A program made the translations under genes and the position numbers. Below, in pieces: positions 1 through 11,484 of a stretch of 64,000 nt of DNA (position 1 is the stretch's first letter; every line of letters starts with the position of its first letter). The notes beneath the pieces are model-generated. The model saw only the letters and a program-made list of their open reading frames with translations, did no database searches and was not told where the DNA came from. Source of the DNA: Kocuria rosea (lineage in GTDB: Bacteria > Actinomycetota > Actinomycetes > Actinomycetales > Micrococcaceae); contig NZ_CP035103.1 in the NCBI RefSeq assembly GCF_006094695.1, positions 2,046,001 to 2,110,000 on the forward strand, read 5' to 3'.

Positions 1-2327
1 GGCGGCCCCGCGCCCCCGGGCTGTGGCGGGCCCTGCCGTGGTCGGCCGTGGCCCTGAGCGCCCTCGCCGTCACGGCCGTGCTGCTGAGCACCACGGCCGC
101 CCAGCGCGAGACCGCCCACGGCCCGCTCGGGGCGGCACTCGCCGGGGCCGGGACCGTGGCCGTCACGGCGGAGGTGGTCGAGCCGCCCCGGCGGTGGACG
201 GCGCCCGCCCCCGGGACCGGCCACGAGGACGAGGACCGCACCGGCGTGGTCCTCGGGCTGCGCCTCGAACAGGTCACCCACGAGGGCCGCGGCGGACCCG
301 CCGACGTCGACGTCACGGTCTTCGCGGACGGGCCCGCCTGGGCCGGGCTGGTCCCGGGGCAGCGGATCACCGCCGTGCTCGCCGCCGGGCCCCCGTCCCC
401 CGGACCCCCGGTGCTGCGCGCCGCCGCCCCGCCGGCGGACCTCCCGGCACGGGAGCCCGGCCGGCGGGAGCAGGTCCGGGAGCGCTTCGTGGCCGGCACC
501 GCAGGACTGGGCCCCGACGCCGCGGGGCTGCTGCCCGGGATGACCTTCGGCGAGCGCTCCGGGATTGGCCCGGAGCTCGACCAGGCCATGCGGGACACCG
601 GACTGACCCACCTGACGGCCGTCTCCGGCGCCAACTGCGCCCTCGTCACGGCCCTGGCCGGGCACGCCGCGCTGTCCCTCGGCGCGGGGCGGCGCACCTG
701 CCTGGCCGCCGGCCTCGGCGCCCTGGCGGCGTTCGTGATCCTCGTCGGTCCCGACCCGTCCGTGCTGCGCGCCGCCGTGATGGGCGGACTCGCCGCCCTC
801 AGCCTCCTCACGGGGCGCACCGCCGTCTCCCTGGCCACCCTCTCGGGCGCCGTGATCGCCCTCGTCGTCGTCCGGCCGGCGCTCGCCGCCGAGTACGGCT
901 TCGTCCTCTCGGTGCTGGCCACCGCGGGGATCGTGGTGAGCGGGCGGCCCCTGACCCGGTGGCTGGGCACCCGGGTCCCGGAGGTGCTCGCCGTGGCGGT
1001 CGCGATCCCCGCGGCCGCCCAGCTGTGGTGCGCCCCGGTGCTCGTGCTCCTCCAGCCCGCCGTGCCCGTGTACTCGCTGCCGGCCAACGTCCTCGCCGCC
1101 CCGCTGGTGCCGGTGGTGACCGTCTGCGGCCTCGCGGGACTGCTGCTGCTGAACCTGCCCGACGGGGCGGGCGCCGCGGCGGCCGTGCTGCCCCTGGGCG
1201 TCGGCGCACTGGGGGCGCGTGTCGTCGCCGGCACCGCCAGGGTGCTGGCCGGGGCCCCCGGGGCACTGGCCCCGTGGCCCCAGGGCCTGCCGGGCGTGCT
1301 GCTGATGACCCTGGCGAGCGCGGCGCTCCTGCTCGCCGTGCACGCCCTCGACGTGCGCCGCCGGCGCCCCCGGTCGACGTCCGGGACCGTGCACGAGGGC
1401 CCCGCGCCGGTCCCCGTCCCGGAGGGGCACTGGCGGGAGCGGTCCCGCCGGCGCCGGCGGCGGCGGATCGCGGCCGCCGCGGCCGTGCTGCTCGTCCTCG
1501 CGGCGCTGGCCCTGCGCGCCGCCGTGGACGCCCGACGTCCGCCGCCGGCTTGGGAGGCCGTGCTGTGCGACGTGGGCCAGGGGGACGCCGTCCTCCTGCG
1601 CACCGCGCCGGGCCGTGCCGTCCTCGTGGACACCGGTCCTGACCCGCAGGCCCTGGCACGGTGCCTGCGGCGCAGCGGGGTGGAGCACCTGGACCTCGTG
1701 GTCCTCAGCCACGCCCACGCCGACCACACCGGAGGCCTGCCCGCCCTCGCCCGGCACGGGCGGATCGGCGAGGTCTGGTACGCCACGGCGGCCGCGGCAC
1801 CGCCGGACGGGCTGACCGACGCGCTGCCCGGCACCCCGGCCCGCCGGCCGGCCCCGGGGGATACCCGGACGCTGGGCGGACTGCGCCTGACCGTCCTCGC
1901 CCCGGCACCGACCGCGCCGGGGCGCTGGAGCGACCCGTCCTCCGCCGACGAGAACAACGCCTCCCTCGTGCTGCGCGCCGAGCTCACCGGCGAGGACGGC
2001 GGGTCCACCTCCTGGCTGCTCACCGGGGACCTCGAGGAGGAGGGCGCACGCGCCCTCCTGCGCACCGCCGGGCCGCTCGTCGACGTCGACGTGCTCAAGG
2101 TCTCCCACCACGGCGCCCGCAACGGCGGCACCGCCGTCATCGACGCGGCCGGACCCCGGCTGGCCGTCGTCTCCGCCGGCCGGGACAACGACTACGGCCA
2201 CCCCCACCCCCGGATCCTCGACCACCTGCGCACCCGGGGGATCCCCCTCGTGCGCACGGACGAGCACGGCAGCGCCTATATCCTGCGCGAGGGGGGCCGA
2301 ATCCGTGCCGTCCCCGCCGAGCCTTAG
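1..2327 (+). CDS. comEC: ComEC/Rec2 DNA-uptake channel, 5' end cut by window edge
   Basis: Polytopic membrane protein that forms the channel for single-stranded DNA entry in natural transformation. The frame is already open at base 3, so the true start lies left of the window and about 774 residues are visible. In order there is a soluble N-terminal region, the competence membrane domain from about residue 180 (TFGERSG, then THLTAVSGANCALV) with many hydrophobic helices, an Arg-rich linker, and a C-terminal metallo-beta-lactamase-like domain. That domain has the metal motif HAHADH near residue 570 and a second one, VSHHG, near 700. The next co-directional gene is holA, a common comEA-comEC-holA arrangement. 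The stop overlaps the end of the convergent channel gene by a few bases. Confidence 0.95.
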   Translation, partial: RPRAPGLWRALPWSAVALSALAVTAVLLSTTAAQRETAHGPLGAALAGAGTVAVTAEVVEPPRRWTAPAPGTGHEDEDRTGVVLGLRLEQVTHEGRGGPADVDVTVFADGPAWAGLVPGQRITAVLAAGPPSPGPPVLRAAAPPADLPAREPGRREQVRERFVAGTAGLGPDAAGLLPGMTFGERSGIGPELDQAMRDTGLTHLTAVSGANCALVTALAGHAALSLGAGRRTCLAAGLGALAAFVILVGPDPSVLRAAVMGGLAALSLLTGRTAVSLATLSGAVIALVVVRPALAAEYGFVLSVLATAGIVVSGRPLTRWLGTRVPEVLAVAVAIPAAAQLWCAPVLVLLQPAVPVYSLPANVLAAPLVPVVTVCGLAGLLLLNLPDGAGAAAAVLPLGVGALGARVVAGTARVLAGAPGALAPWPQGLPGVLLMTLASAALLLAVHALDVRRRRPRSTSGTVHEGPAPVPVPEGHWRERSRRRRRRRIAAAAAVLLVLAALALRAAVDARRPPPAWEAVLCDVGQGDAVLLRTAPGRAVLVDTGPDPQALARCLRRSGVEHLDLVVLSHAHADHTGGLPALARHGRIGEVWYATAAAAPPDGLTDALPGTPARRPAPGDTRTLGGLRLTVLAPAPTAPGRWSDPSSADENNASLVLRAELTGEDGGSTSWLLTGDLEEEGARALLRTAGPLVDVDVLKVSHHGARNGGTAVIDAAGPRLAVVSAGRDNDYGHPHPRILDHLRTRGIPLVRTDEHGSAYILREGGRIRAVPAEP

Positions 2328-3108
2328 TCCGCCGGCCCCCGGACCACCGTCCCGGGCCCCGGCGGGTCCTCGCCCCCCGCCCCCCGGTCCGGGGGACCCG
2401 GCCCGCGCTCCTCCCGCCGGCGCAGCTGCTCGGTCAGCTCCGCCACCTGCGCCCGCAGCGCCGCGACCTCCGCGGCCGGGTCACGGCCCCCGCGGGCGGC
2501 CACCGCCTCCACCAGCCAGGAGGCCAGAAGGGCCGTGACCAGGCCCAGCACCCCCACACCGCCCAGCATCAGGACCACCGCCACACCCCGGCCCAGCACG
2601 GTGACCGGGTACAGGTCCCCGTAGCCCACCGTGCTCATGGTCGTGACCGTCCACCAGGCGGCGTCCCCGAAGCTCGTGATGCCCGCCCCGGGAGCGCCCC
2701 GCTCGGCGTCCAGCACGGCCAGCGAGCCGACCACGCCCAGCAGCAGCGCCCCGCCGGCCAGGTGCACGGCCACCCGCCCCCGCAGGTCCGCCGAGGCCCG
2801 CCGGTTGACGACGAGCACCAGGGCGACCAGCCGCACCAGCTCCAGCTGCCGGAGCACCGGGAAGACCAGCACCAGCAGGTCCAGCAGATGGCGGGAGACG
2901 AACTCCCGCCGGTCCCCGGCCCGCACCAGGCGCACCACGTAGTCCCCGACGAACAGCGCCACACCGCGCCCAGCACCACCCGGCACACCAGCACGAGCCG
3001 CGGCTCCAGCCCCGGATCCAGGATGGGCCACGCCCACGCCACCAGGAACACGACGGCGGCCCCCGTCAGCACCCGCCCGGCCACCCGTTCCCCGCGACCC
3101 CTCCGCAT
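2324..3108 (-). pseudogene. Potassium channel family protein, broken by one frameshift
   Basis: Small voltage-gated-like K+ channel. The downstream frame (from about 2960 to 2324) holds membrane segments, the selectivity filter TMSTVGYGD preceded by the pore helix FGDAAWWTVT, the last membrane helix and a C-terminal coiled-coil stretch. The missing first membrane segment (about GAAVVFLVAWAWPILDP) is found upstream in another minus-strand frame, starting at an ATG at 3108. The two frames join at 2958-2961: adding one G to the sense strand (TGGCG to TGGGCG) gives a continuous VVLGAVWALFVGDYVVRLV. A 237-residue reading from 3037 would lack the first helix. Either the gene is a recent pseudogene or the base was lost in sequencing. 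Confidence 0.75.
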
Positions 3109-3230
3109 GCCACGATCATGACCCCACCACCCGGGACCACGCCACCACATGTCGCCCGGACGTGGGAAGCTGGAGACCACCCCACCCAGCAGGCGGCCCC
3201 GTCCGGCCGCCACCACAGGAGGACGCGGCC

Positions 3231-4232
3231 ATGACCCCACCGAGGCGCCCCGCACCCACCGCCGGACCCACCTGGCGCGACGTCGAGCCCACCCCGCTCA
3301 TCCTGCTCACCGGCCCCGAGGACTACCTCGCCGCCCGCGCCCGCGACCGCGTCCGCACCGCCCTCAAGGACCGGCGCGGCCCCGTCGAGCTCTCCACCGT
3401 CGACGCCGCCGCCTACGCCCCCGGACAGCTCGCCGCGCTCGCCAGCCCCTCCCTGTTCGACGACGCGAAGCTCATCCACGTCAGCAACCTCGCCGCCATG
3501 AACGACGACTGCCTCACCGACGGCCTCGCCTACGTCCAGGCCCCCGACCCGGACGTCGTCGTGCTCTGGGAGCACAGCGGCGGCAACCGCGGCAAGAAGC
3601 TCCTCGACGCCCTCAAGGCCGCCGGCGCCGCCGTCGTGGAGTGCAAGCCCCTCAAGAACGACCGCGACAAGACCGACTTCATCGTCACCGAGTTCCGCAC
3701 CCACCGGCGCCGCATCGACCCCGACGCCGCCCGCGCGCTCGCCGCCGCCGTGGGCAGCAGCACGGCCGAGCTGGCCGCCGCGTGCGCCCAGTTGCTGTCC
3801 GACGGGCCCGAGAGCATCAGCTTCGACGACGTGGAGAAGTACTACGGCGGGCGCGTGGAGGCCACCGCGTTCAAGGTCGCGGACGCCGCGCTGGCCGGAC
3901 GCGCCGAGAGCGCCCTCAAGCTGTGGCGCCAGGCCCTCGACACCGGGGTGGACCCCGTCCCGATGGTCGGGGCGCTGGCCGCGAAGCTGCGCACGATCGC
4001 CCAGGTGCACGGGACCCGCGGCGGCGCGGGTCAGCTCGCCCAGCGGATCGGGGCGGCCCCGTGGATGGTGGAGCGGGCGCAGGAGGAGTCCCGGCGCTTC
4101 TCCGAGGAGGACCTCGTGCGGGCGCTGCGGGCGCTGGCCGAGGCCGACGCCCAGGTCAAGGGCGAGGGGCGGGACCCCGCCTACGCGGTGGAGCGGGCGA
4201 TCACCACCATCGCCCTGTCCGGCCGCCGCTGA
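3231..4232 (+). CDS. holA: DNA polymerase III subunit delta
   Basis: Clamp-loader delta subunit, which opens the beta sliding clamp in the replisome. 333 residues. The N-terminal AAA+-like fold begins with PLILLTGPEDYLAARARDRV, and the C-terminal collar domain has the family pattern WRQALDTGVDPVPMVGALAAKLR. As usual for delta there is no functional Walker A. ATG at 3231 was chosen because an AGGAGG box at 3218-3223 sits at good spacing; the 23 residues upstream in frame are low complexity. It lies downstream of comEC, as in many actinobacteria, and ends before a strong terminator shared with the convergent rpsT. Confidence 0.95.
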   Translation: MTPPRRPAPTAGPTWRDVEPTPLILLTGPEDYLAARARDRVRTALKDRRGPVELSTVDAAAYAPGQLAALASPSLFDDAKLIHVSNLAAMNDDCLTDGLAYVQAPDPDVVVLWEHSGGNRGKKLLDALKAAGAAVVECKPLKNDRDKTDFIVTEFRTHRRRIDPDAARALAAAVGSSTAELAAACAQLLSDGPESISFDDVEKYYGGRVEATAFKVADAALAGRAESALKLWRQALDTGVDPVPMVGALAAKLRTIAQVHGTRGGAGQLAQRIGAAPWMVERAQEESRRFSEEDLVRALRALAEADAQVKGEGRDPAYAVERAITTIALSGRR

Positions 4233-4267
4233 GCGGCGGTCCCCGGGCCGGACGGGCCCGGGGACGA

Positions 4268-4302
4268 CGGAGGCCCCGTCCCTGAGCGGGACGGGGCCTC
4301 CG
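4268..4302. terminator. Bidirectional terminator between holA and rpsT
   Basis: A 15-bp perfect stem (4268-4282 with 4288-4302) with a 5-base loop TGAGC sits between two convergent genes. No long T run follows, which is common in high-G+C actinobacteria. Confidence 0.8.
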
Positions 4303-4346
4303 TGCGGCCCGCCGGAGCGGCGGGCGCGGTTCGCGGGGAACCGGGA

Positions 4347-4607
4347 TCAGATCTTGGCGACCAGCTTGGCCAGGCCGGACTTCTTGTTGGCCGCGTTGTT
4401 CTTGTGCAGGACGCCCTTGCTGACGGCCTTGTCGAGCTTGCGGGAGACGACGCGCAGGGCGTCCTGGGCGGTCTCCTTGTCGGAGGCGCCGACGGCCTCG
4501 TCGACGCGGCGGACCAGCGTCTTCAGCTCGGACTTGTACGCGTTGTTGCGCAGGCGCGACTTCTCGTTGGTGAGGTTGCGCTTCTTCTGGGACTTGATGT
4601 TGGCCAC
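4347..4607 (-). CDS. rpsT: 30S ribosomal protein S20
   Basis: Primary 16S rRNA-binding protein of the small subunit. 86 residues, full family length, with the typical opening [16 protein letters not shown] and a Lys/Arg-rich helical body ending GLAKLVAKI. The start is GTG at 4607, preceded by AAGGAG (4614-4620 region) at ideal spacing. It is monocistronic and convergent with holA. A possible -10 (TAGACT, 4746-4751 on the minus strand) lies about 140 bases upstream, which leaves room for a regulatory leader. Confidence 0.97.
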   Translation of the reverse strand: MANIKSQKKRNLTNEKSRLRNNAYKSELKTLVRRVDEAVGASDKETAQDALRVVSRKLDKAVSKGVLHKNNAANKKSGLAKLVAKI

Positions 4608-4807
4608 GTATAACTCCTTGGCGATGGGTGCGGAATTCGGTCAGTGAGGGCAAACAGGACAGCCATGTGACTGAGTGGGAGTGGGGACGCCCGTGTGGCG
4701 ACCGTCCTGCAGTGCCCGACGACCAGCGCGGACACACAGCAGAAAAGTCTAGCAGACCGCGCCCCGCCGCCGGGCGGCGCCGACACGGGCGGTCCTGAGC
4801 CGCCGGC

Positions 4808-5383
4808 TCAGCCGCGCAGGCGGTGGAGCCGCCCGGCCACCCGGTCGAAGAGGGGCTCGGGCAGGACCGCGCCCTCGCGCCGGACGTCGGCGGGCAGCAC
4901 CTGGACCACGCGGTCGAGCTTGACCTCGGACGGCCGGCCCCGCGGGTCCCACGGCCCCGTCCCGACGTCCACGTAGTCCGGGTCCTGCTCCAGCCCATTG
5001 CTGCGGTCCCGGGAGGTGAGCATCAGGCACAGCAGGTGGTCCCCGGCCCGGTCCACGACCAGCACGGGCCGGTCCTTGCCGCGGCGGTGGTCCTCCTCGA
5101 AGGGCACCCAGGTCCACACGATCTCGCCGGGATCGGCCTCGCCGTCGGACAGCGGCCGGTAGACGGGCCGCACCGGACCCGTCCAGTCCCCGGGGTAGGG
5201 GCGCGAGAGCCCCGCGGGGAGGCCGTCGCCGGCCCGGGACGGCACGGTGGGCCGGGGCCGCGCGGACGGCGAGGCGGTGCGCCGGCCCGGCCGGGAGGGC
5301 TCCGGGCGGCGCCGCCCGGAGCGCTGGTAGGCGTCCACGGCGCGGGCGGCGAGCCGGGTCAGGGTGCCGAGGTTGAGCTTCAT
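4808..5383 (-). CDS. PemK/MazF-like family protein, no visible antitoxin
   Basis: 191 residues. The C-terminal ~115 residues resemble the MazF/PemK fold: PGEIVWTWVPFEEDHRRGKDRPVLVV at the first strands, then LMLTSRDR and a conserved Asp/Val-rich end. The first ~70 residues are a basic, Pro/Arg-rich extension not present in classical toxins. No small antitoxin ORF lies directly upstream; the neighbours are rpsT and the divergent lepA. Family knowledge suggests an RNase toxin, but conserved stand-alone copies in this position may have another role, so toxicity is uncertain. The start ATG at 5383 is the only good one. Confidence 0.8.
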   Translation of the reverse strand: MKLNLGTLTRLAARAVDAYQRSGRRRPEPSRPGRRTASPSARPRPTVPSRAGDGLPAGLSRPYPGDWTGPVRPVYRPLSDGEADPGEIVWTWVPFEEDHRRGKDRPVLVVDRAGDHLLCLMLTSRDRSNGLEQDPDYVDVGTGPWDPRGRPSEVKLDRVVQVLPADVRREGAVLPEPLFDRVAGRLHRLRG

Positions 5384-5552
5384 GCGACCACTCTAGCCAG
5401 GGACCCTCCGGCGCGGCCGGGGCCCCCGCGGGCCGAAATGGCTCTCCATGACCGAACGTGGGAAACTGGACAGTTGAATCCCCGGCGCGGTCCACCCGCC
5501 GGTAGCCCCAGGACCTGCCGGAAGCGACGTTCTCCCGGAGAAAGGACCGCCC

Positions 5553-7408
<1,856 letters not shown>

Positions 7409-7409
<1 letters not shown>

Positions 7410-8653
7410 TGGCCCCCGCCCAGCCGGAGGGCCTGCCGGGCCCGCTCGACGGACTGCTGCCGCCCTCCGCCGCGGTGGGCTCCGCCGACCGCACGCTCAG
7501 CCTCTACGTGCACGTGCCGTTCTGCGCGGTCCGGTGCGGCTACTGCGACTTCAACACCTACACGGCCGTGGAGCTCGGGGCGGGGGTGTCCCAGGACGCC
7601 TACGCCGGGGACGCCGCGGCGGAGGTCCGCTGGGCGCGCCGGGTGCTGGAGGACTCCGGGGTGGCCCCCCGCCCGCTGCACAGCGTGTTCTTCGGCGGCG
7701 GCACCCCCACGCTGCTGCCCGCCGAGGACCTCGCCGCGGTCCTGGCGCAGGCCGCGGAGAGCTTCGGGCTCGCGGCGGGCGCGGAGGTGACCACCGAGGC
7801 CAACCCGGACTCCGTGACGCCGGAGTCCCTCGCGGTGCTCGCGGCGGCGGGGGTGACCCGGGTGTCCTTCGGGATGCAGTCGGCCGTCCCGCACGTGCTC
7901 GCCGTCCTGGACCGCACGCACGACCCGGACAACGTGCCGCGGGCCGTGCGGTGGGCGCGCGAGGCCGGCCTGGGCGTCAGCGTGGACCTCATCTACGGCA
8001 CCCCGGGGGAGTCCCTGGCCGACTGGGAGCACTCGGTGCGCACGGCGGTGGGCTACGAGCCCGACCACGTCTCCGCGTACTCGCTGATCATCGAGCACGG
8101 CACGAAGCTCGCGGCGCGGATGCGGCGCGGGGAGGTCCCGCCGATCGACGAGGACGACCAGGCCGACAAGTACGAGCTCGCGGACCGGGTCCTCGCCGAG
8201 GCCGGCTTCGAGTGGTACGAGGTGAGCAACTGGGCCCGGCCCGCCGAGGGCGCGGACGCCGGTGCCCACCGCAGCCGGCACAACCTCGCCTACTGGCGCA
8301 ACCAGGACTGGTGGGGGATCGGGCCCGGGGCGCACTCGCACGTGGGCGGGACGCGCTGGTGGAACCTCAAGCACCCCGTGCCCTACACGAACCGGGTGCG
8401 CGCCGGGCAGTCGCCGGCGGCCGGGCGCGAGATCCTCGACGCGGACACCCGCCACCTCGAGCGGGTGATGCTGGAGGCCAGGATCCGCGACGGCCTGCCC
8501 ACGACCGCCCTGGCCGGCGGCGGGCGGACCGCGGTGGCCGGGCTGATCGCCGACGGGCTGGTGGAGCCCGCGGCGGCGCTGCGCGGCTCGCTGGTGCTGA
8601 CCCTGCGGGGCCGGCTCCTCGGCGACGCCGTGGTGCGGCGGCTGCTCGCCTGA
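7409..8653 (+). CDS. hemW: Radical SAM haem chaperone HemW
   Basis: HemN-like radical SAM protein now regarded as a haem chaperone for respiratory enzymes rather than a coproporphyrinogen oxidase. 414 residues. The 4Fe-4S motif CAVRCGYC (CX3CX2C) is near residue 36, followed by FGGGTPTLL, TTEANPDS and the HemN C-terminal domain (GIGPGAHS, then RHLERVMLEARI). GTG at 7409 is in frame and shares its G with the lepA stop TAG, the usual lepA-hemW coupling. Annotation as hemN would be an older name. Confidence 0.93.
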
Positions 8654-8687
8654 CGGGGGCACCCCGGCCGGGGCGCCCGCACGAGGA

Positions 8688-8720
8688 ACGGACGCACCCG
8701 TCGGGAACGGATGCGTCCGT
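8688..8720 (+). terminator. Possible terminator after hemW
   Basis: A 9-bp stem (8688-8696 with 8712-8720) encloses a smaller CCCG/CGGG stem between hemW and the convergent DUF4870 gene. It is weaker than the other terminators here. Confidence 0.35.
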
Positions 8721-8747
8721 CAGGGACGTCCCCGGCGCGGACCGGGA

Positions 8748-9212
8748 TCAGCCGCGCGCGGCGCGCCCCCGGGACCGCTCGCGGAGGCGCTCGACGAGCC
8801 GGTCGTAGAGCCGGGTGTTGAAGCGGTAGAGGTGCGGTTCGCCGCGGTTGACCCGGACCCCGCCGATCAGGGAGCCGACGGCGAGCAGCAGCCACGCGGC
8901 GGCGGCGGCGAGCGCGAAGAACCAGCCGATGAACGGCACCGGGGCGAGCAGGATCCCGGTGACCACCACGAGGGTCGGCAGCAGGGTGAAGTTCATGGCC
9001 TCCATCGACTCCTGCTCCGTGAACGGGCCGCGCCCGCGGAAGACGCGGTGGACGAGGAACGAGGGGAGGAAGCCGATGACGCCGCCGAAGTGCGCCAGGG
9101 TCGCCCACTGGTGGTCCTCGGTGACGGTCAGCGGCTGGGCCACGGGGGAGAGGCCCTCGAACGGGGCCCCGGCGTCGTCGCGGCTCGGTCGGGGGTCGGT
9201 CTGCACGGGCAC
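8748..9212 (-). CDS. DUF4870 domain-containing membrane protein
   Basis: 154 residues, function unknown. After a polar, Pro-rich N-terminus comes the DUF4870 pattern: WATLAHFGGVIGFLPSFLVHRVF, a loop EQESMEAMNFTL, two closely spaced hydrophobic helices (LVVVTGILLAPVPFIGWFFALAAAAAWLL) and a C-terminal RGEPHLYRFNTRLYDRL. Three to four membrane segments are likely. The GTG start at 9212 has GAAGGAC upstream. It stands between convergent hemW and a DUF3097 gene on the same strand. Confidence 0.8.
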   Translation of the reverse strand: MPVQTDPRPSRDDAGAPFEGLSPVAQPLTVTEDHQWATLAHFGGVIGFLPSFLVHRVFRGRGPFTEQESMEAMNFTLLPTLVVVTGILLAPVPFIGWFFALAAAAAWLLLAVGSLIGGVRVNRGEPHLYRFNTRLYDRLVERLRERSRGRAARG

Positions 9213-9367
9213 GGATGTCCTTCGGCGGTGGGACCGCGGCGGGGCCGCGGACGGTGGGTGGGACACGACCATCCTACCGACCGGCCCGGAGGGCGGAGGA
9301 TCGGCCCCGCGCACGTGTGCCTTTGTGACGATCTGCTGGGCGTTGCCCGTGCACGCGGGGCGCCGGG

Positions 9368-10231
9368 TCAGGCCCCGGGGGCGGTGAGGAAGTCGATGAG
9401 CTCCTCGACCCGGCCCAGCAGGGACGGCTCGAGGTCGGCGTAGCTGTCCACGCGGGACAGGATGTGCTGCCAGGCCCGGCCGAGGTCGCCGGGGGTGCGG
9501 TGCGGCCACCCGAGGGCGGCGGCGGTGCCGGTCTTCCAGTCCGTGCCCCGCGGGACCACGGGCCAGGCGTCGATGCCGAGGGTGCGCGGCCTGACCGCCT
9601 GCCAGATGTCGACGTACGGGTGGCCCAGCACCAGGACGTTGCCCGCTGCGCCGGGCAGGCGCATGGTCTCCGCGGCGATCCTCGACTCCTTGGAGCCGGC
9701 CACGAGGTGGTCGACGAGGATGCCGAGCCGCCGCCCGGGGCCCGGCCCGAACTCCCGCACGGCGGCGGGCAGGTCGTCGATGCCGTGCAGCGGCTCCACG
9801 ACGATGCCCTCGACCGCCAGGTCGTGGCCCCACACCTTGGCCACCAGTTCGGCGTCGTGGTAGCCCTCGACCCACACCCGGGAGGCCTTGGCGGTGCTCG
9901 CGCGCAGCCCTTCGACGGCCACGGAGCCCGAGCGCGTGCGGGAGGGCTTGCGCGCCGCGGGGGCCCGGCGGGGCTCGACGACGACCACGGGCTCGCCCTC
10001 GAGCAGGAACCCCGGTCCCAGGGGGAACGCCTTGACCCGCCCCCTCCGGTCCTCGAGTCCCAGCACGCGCATCCCGCCGATGGTCTCCAGGGACACGACC
10101 GCGCCGACCCAGCCGGTCGCGACGTCCTCCAGGATCATCCCCGGGGCGACCGGGACCTCCGCGGAGACCGGCCGGCGGCGGGCGAGGGCGTCGTCGTCGA
10201 GGCTGCGCGGCCCCCAGCCGTGGTGGCTCAT
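9368..10231 (-). CDS. DUF3097 family protein
   Basis: 287 residues, soluble, conserved in actinobacteria, function not established. It starts [14 protein letters not shown], has a beta-rich N-terminal part ([17 protein letters not shown]) and a conserved core [20 protein letters not shown], followed by [14 protein letters not shown] and [12 protein letters not shown]. The core resembles a TOPRIM-like pattern, with acidic residues in EGYHDAE and the DHL strand; that reading is inference. ATG at 10231 was chosen over an in-frame start 20 codons upstream because GGGAGG precedes it at good spacing. It is divergent from hrcA. Confidence 0.85.
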   Translation of the reverse strand: MSHHGWGPRSLDDDALARRRPVSAEVPVAPGMILEDVATGWVGAVVSLETIGGMRVLGLEDRRGRVKAFPLGPGFLLEGEPVVVVEPRRAPAARKPSRTRSGSVAVEGLRASTAKASRVWVEGYHDAELVAKVWGHDLAVEGIVVEPLHGIDDLPAAVREFGPGPGRRLGILVDHLVAGSKESRIAAETMRLPGAAGNVLVLGHPYVDIWQAVRPRTLGIDAWPVVPRGTDWKTGTAAALGWPHRTPGDLGRAWQHILSRVDSYADLEPSLLGRVEELIDFLTAPGA

Positions 10232-10324
10232 GGTCGTCCTCCCGGGTCGCGGTGCCGCGCGTCCGGCGCGGATCAGCCGGAAGCGTACCAAACCGCGGGG
10301 GCGACCGGCCGTCGGACACGGGGG

Positions 10325-10330
10325 CTACAC
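10325..10330 (+). promoter_or_regulatory. Probable -10 box of hrcA-dnaJ promoter
   Basis: TACACT fits the actinobacterial TAnnnT consensus and would place the start of transcription at about 10337, directly before the CIRCE operator. No clear -35 was seen. Confidence 0.5.
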
Positions 10331-10339
10331 TGGACGCCG

Positions 10340-10366
10340 TTGGCACTGTGGCCACCCGAGTGCCAG
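10340..10366 (+). promoter_or_regulatory. CIRCE operator (HrcA binding site)
   Basis: TTGGCACTG, nine bases, then GAGTGCCAG. Arm length, spacing and sequence match the CIRCE consensus (TTAGCACTC-N9-GAGTGCTAA). Seven of nine arm positions are self-complementary. It lies 40 bases before the hrcA start, so HrcA probably represses its own hrcA-dnaJ transcript and releases it on heat shock. Confidence 0.88.
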
Positions 10367-10405
10367 GGCATCTTCGGGGGCGTGGACGAACCGGGGAGGA
10401 GCGAC

Positions 10406-11413
10406 GTGAACCATCCGAGACGACTGCAGATCCTGCAGGCCATCGTGGAGGACTACGTGCACTTCCGCGAGCCGGTCGGCTCCAAGGCCCTCGTGGACCG
10501 GCACCGGCTCGGCGTCTCGTCGGCCACCGTGCGCAACGACATGGCCGCGCTCGAGGAGGAGGGCCTGATCACGGCCCCCCACACGAGCTCGGGCCGGATC
10601 CCCACGGACAAGGGCTACCGCACGTTCGTCGACCAGATCGCGGCCGTCAAGCCGCTCTCGGGCCCGGAACGGCGGGCCATCCAGCGGCTGCTGGACGACG
10701 CCGCGGACATCGACGACGTCATGGAGCGCACCGTGCGGCTGCTCGCGCAGCTCACCCAGCAGGTCGCGGTCGTGCAGTACCCGCACGCCTCCGGGGTCAC
10801 CGTGCGCCACGTCGAGGTCGTGGACCTCGGCGCCGGCCGGGTGCTGGTGGTGCTCATCCCGACCAACGGCCGGGTGGCGCAGCGCGTCGCCGTGCTGCGG
10901 GCGCCGCTCGAGGAGTCCCAGCTGCTCGAGCTGCGCGCCCGGGTGCTGGCCGCCGTGGTCGGGCGCTCCCTGACCGCGGTGCCGGACGCCCTCGCCGTGA
11001 TGACCGCGGCCACCGCCCCGCCGCTGCAGTCGGCCGCCGCCGCCGTGGCGGAGGCCGTCGGCGCCCTCGCGGCGGGCGGGGCCGAGCACCGCATGGTCAT
11101 GGCCGGCACCGCCAACCTCGCCCGCTCCACCGGGGACTTCCACCTGAGCATCGGCCCGGTCCTCGAGGCCCTCGAGGAGCAGGTGGTGATGCTCCGGCTG
11201 CTCTCCGAGATGGAGCAGGACGCCCGCGGGGTGGCCGTGCGGATCGGCACGGAGAACGCCGAGGGCCCCCTGTCCGAGGCCGCCGTCGTCGCCACCGGCT
11301 ACGGGCCGCAGTCCAAGGTGGGGGTCGTGGGCCCCATGCGCATGGACTACCCGTCCACGATGGCCGCCGTGCGCGCCGTCGCCCGCTACCTCTCCCGTAT
11401 CCTCGGGGGCTGA
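10406..11413 (+). CDS. hrcA: Heat-inducible transcription repressor HrcA
   Basis: Repressor of class I heat-shock genes that binds CIRCE. 335 residues. The N-terminal winged helix ([62 protein letters not shown]) is followed by a GAF-like dimerisation core and the C-terminal [25 protein letters not shown]. The GTG start at 10406 has GGGGAGGA directly upstream. dnaJ follows after 71 bases; the operator in front supports autoregulation. Confidence 0.97.
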   Translation: MNHPRRLQILQAIVEDYVHFREPVGSKALVDRHRLGVSSATVRNDMAALEEEGLITAPHTSSGRIPTDKGYRTFVDQIAAVKPLSGPERRAIQRLLDDAADIDDVMERTVRLLAQLTQQVAVVQYPHASGVTVRHVEVVDLGAGRVLVVLIPTNGRVAQRVAVLRAPLEESQLLELRARVLAAVVGRSLTAVPDALAVMTAATAPPLQSAAAAVAEAVGALAAGGAEHRMVMAGTANLARSTGDFHLSIGPVLEALEEQVVMLRLLSEMEQDARGVAVRIGTENAEGPLSEAAVVATGYGPQSKVGVVGPMRMDYPSTMAAVRAVARYLSRILGG

Positions 11414-11484
11414 GCCCCCGCGGGCCCCGTCCCCGGGGCCCACCAGCGAAACCCACCACAGACCTCTCGACAGAACGGACCACG

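Noticed and set aside
23..1642. 539-codon frame overlapping comEC
   Set aside because: Arg/Pro/Gly-rich shadow of comEC in another frame.
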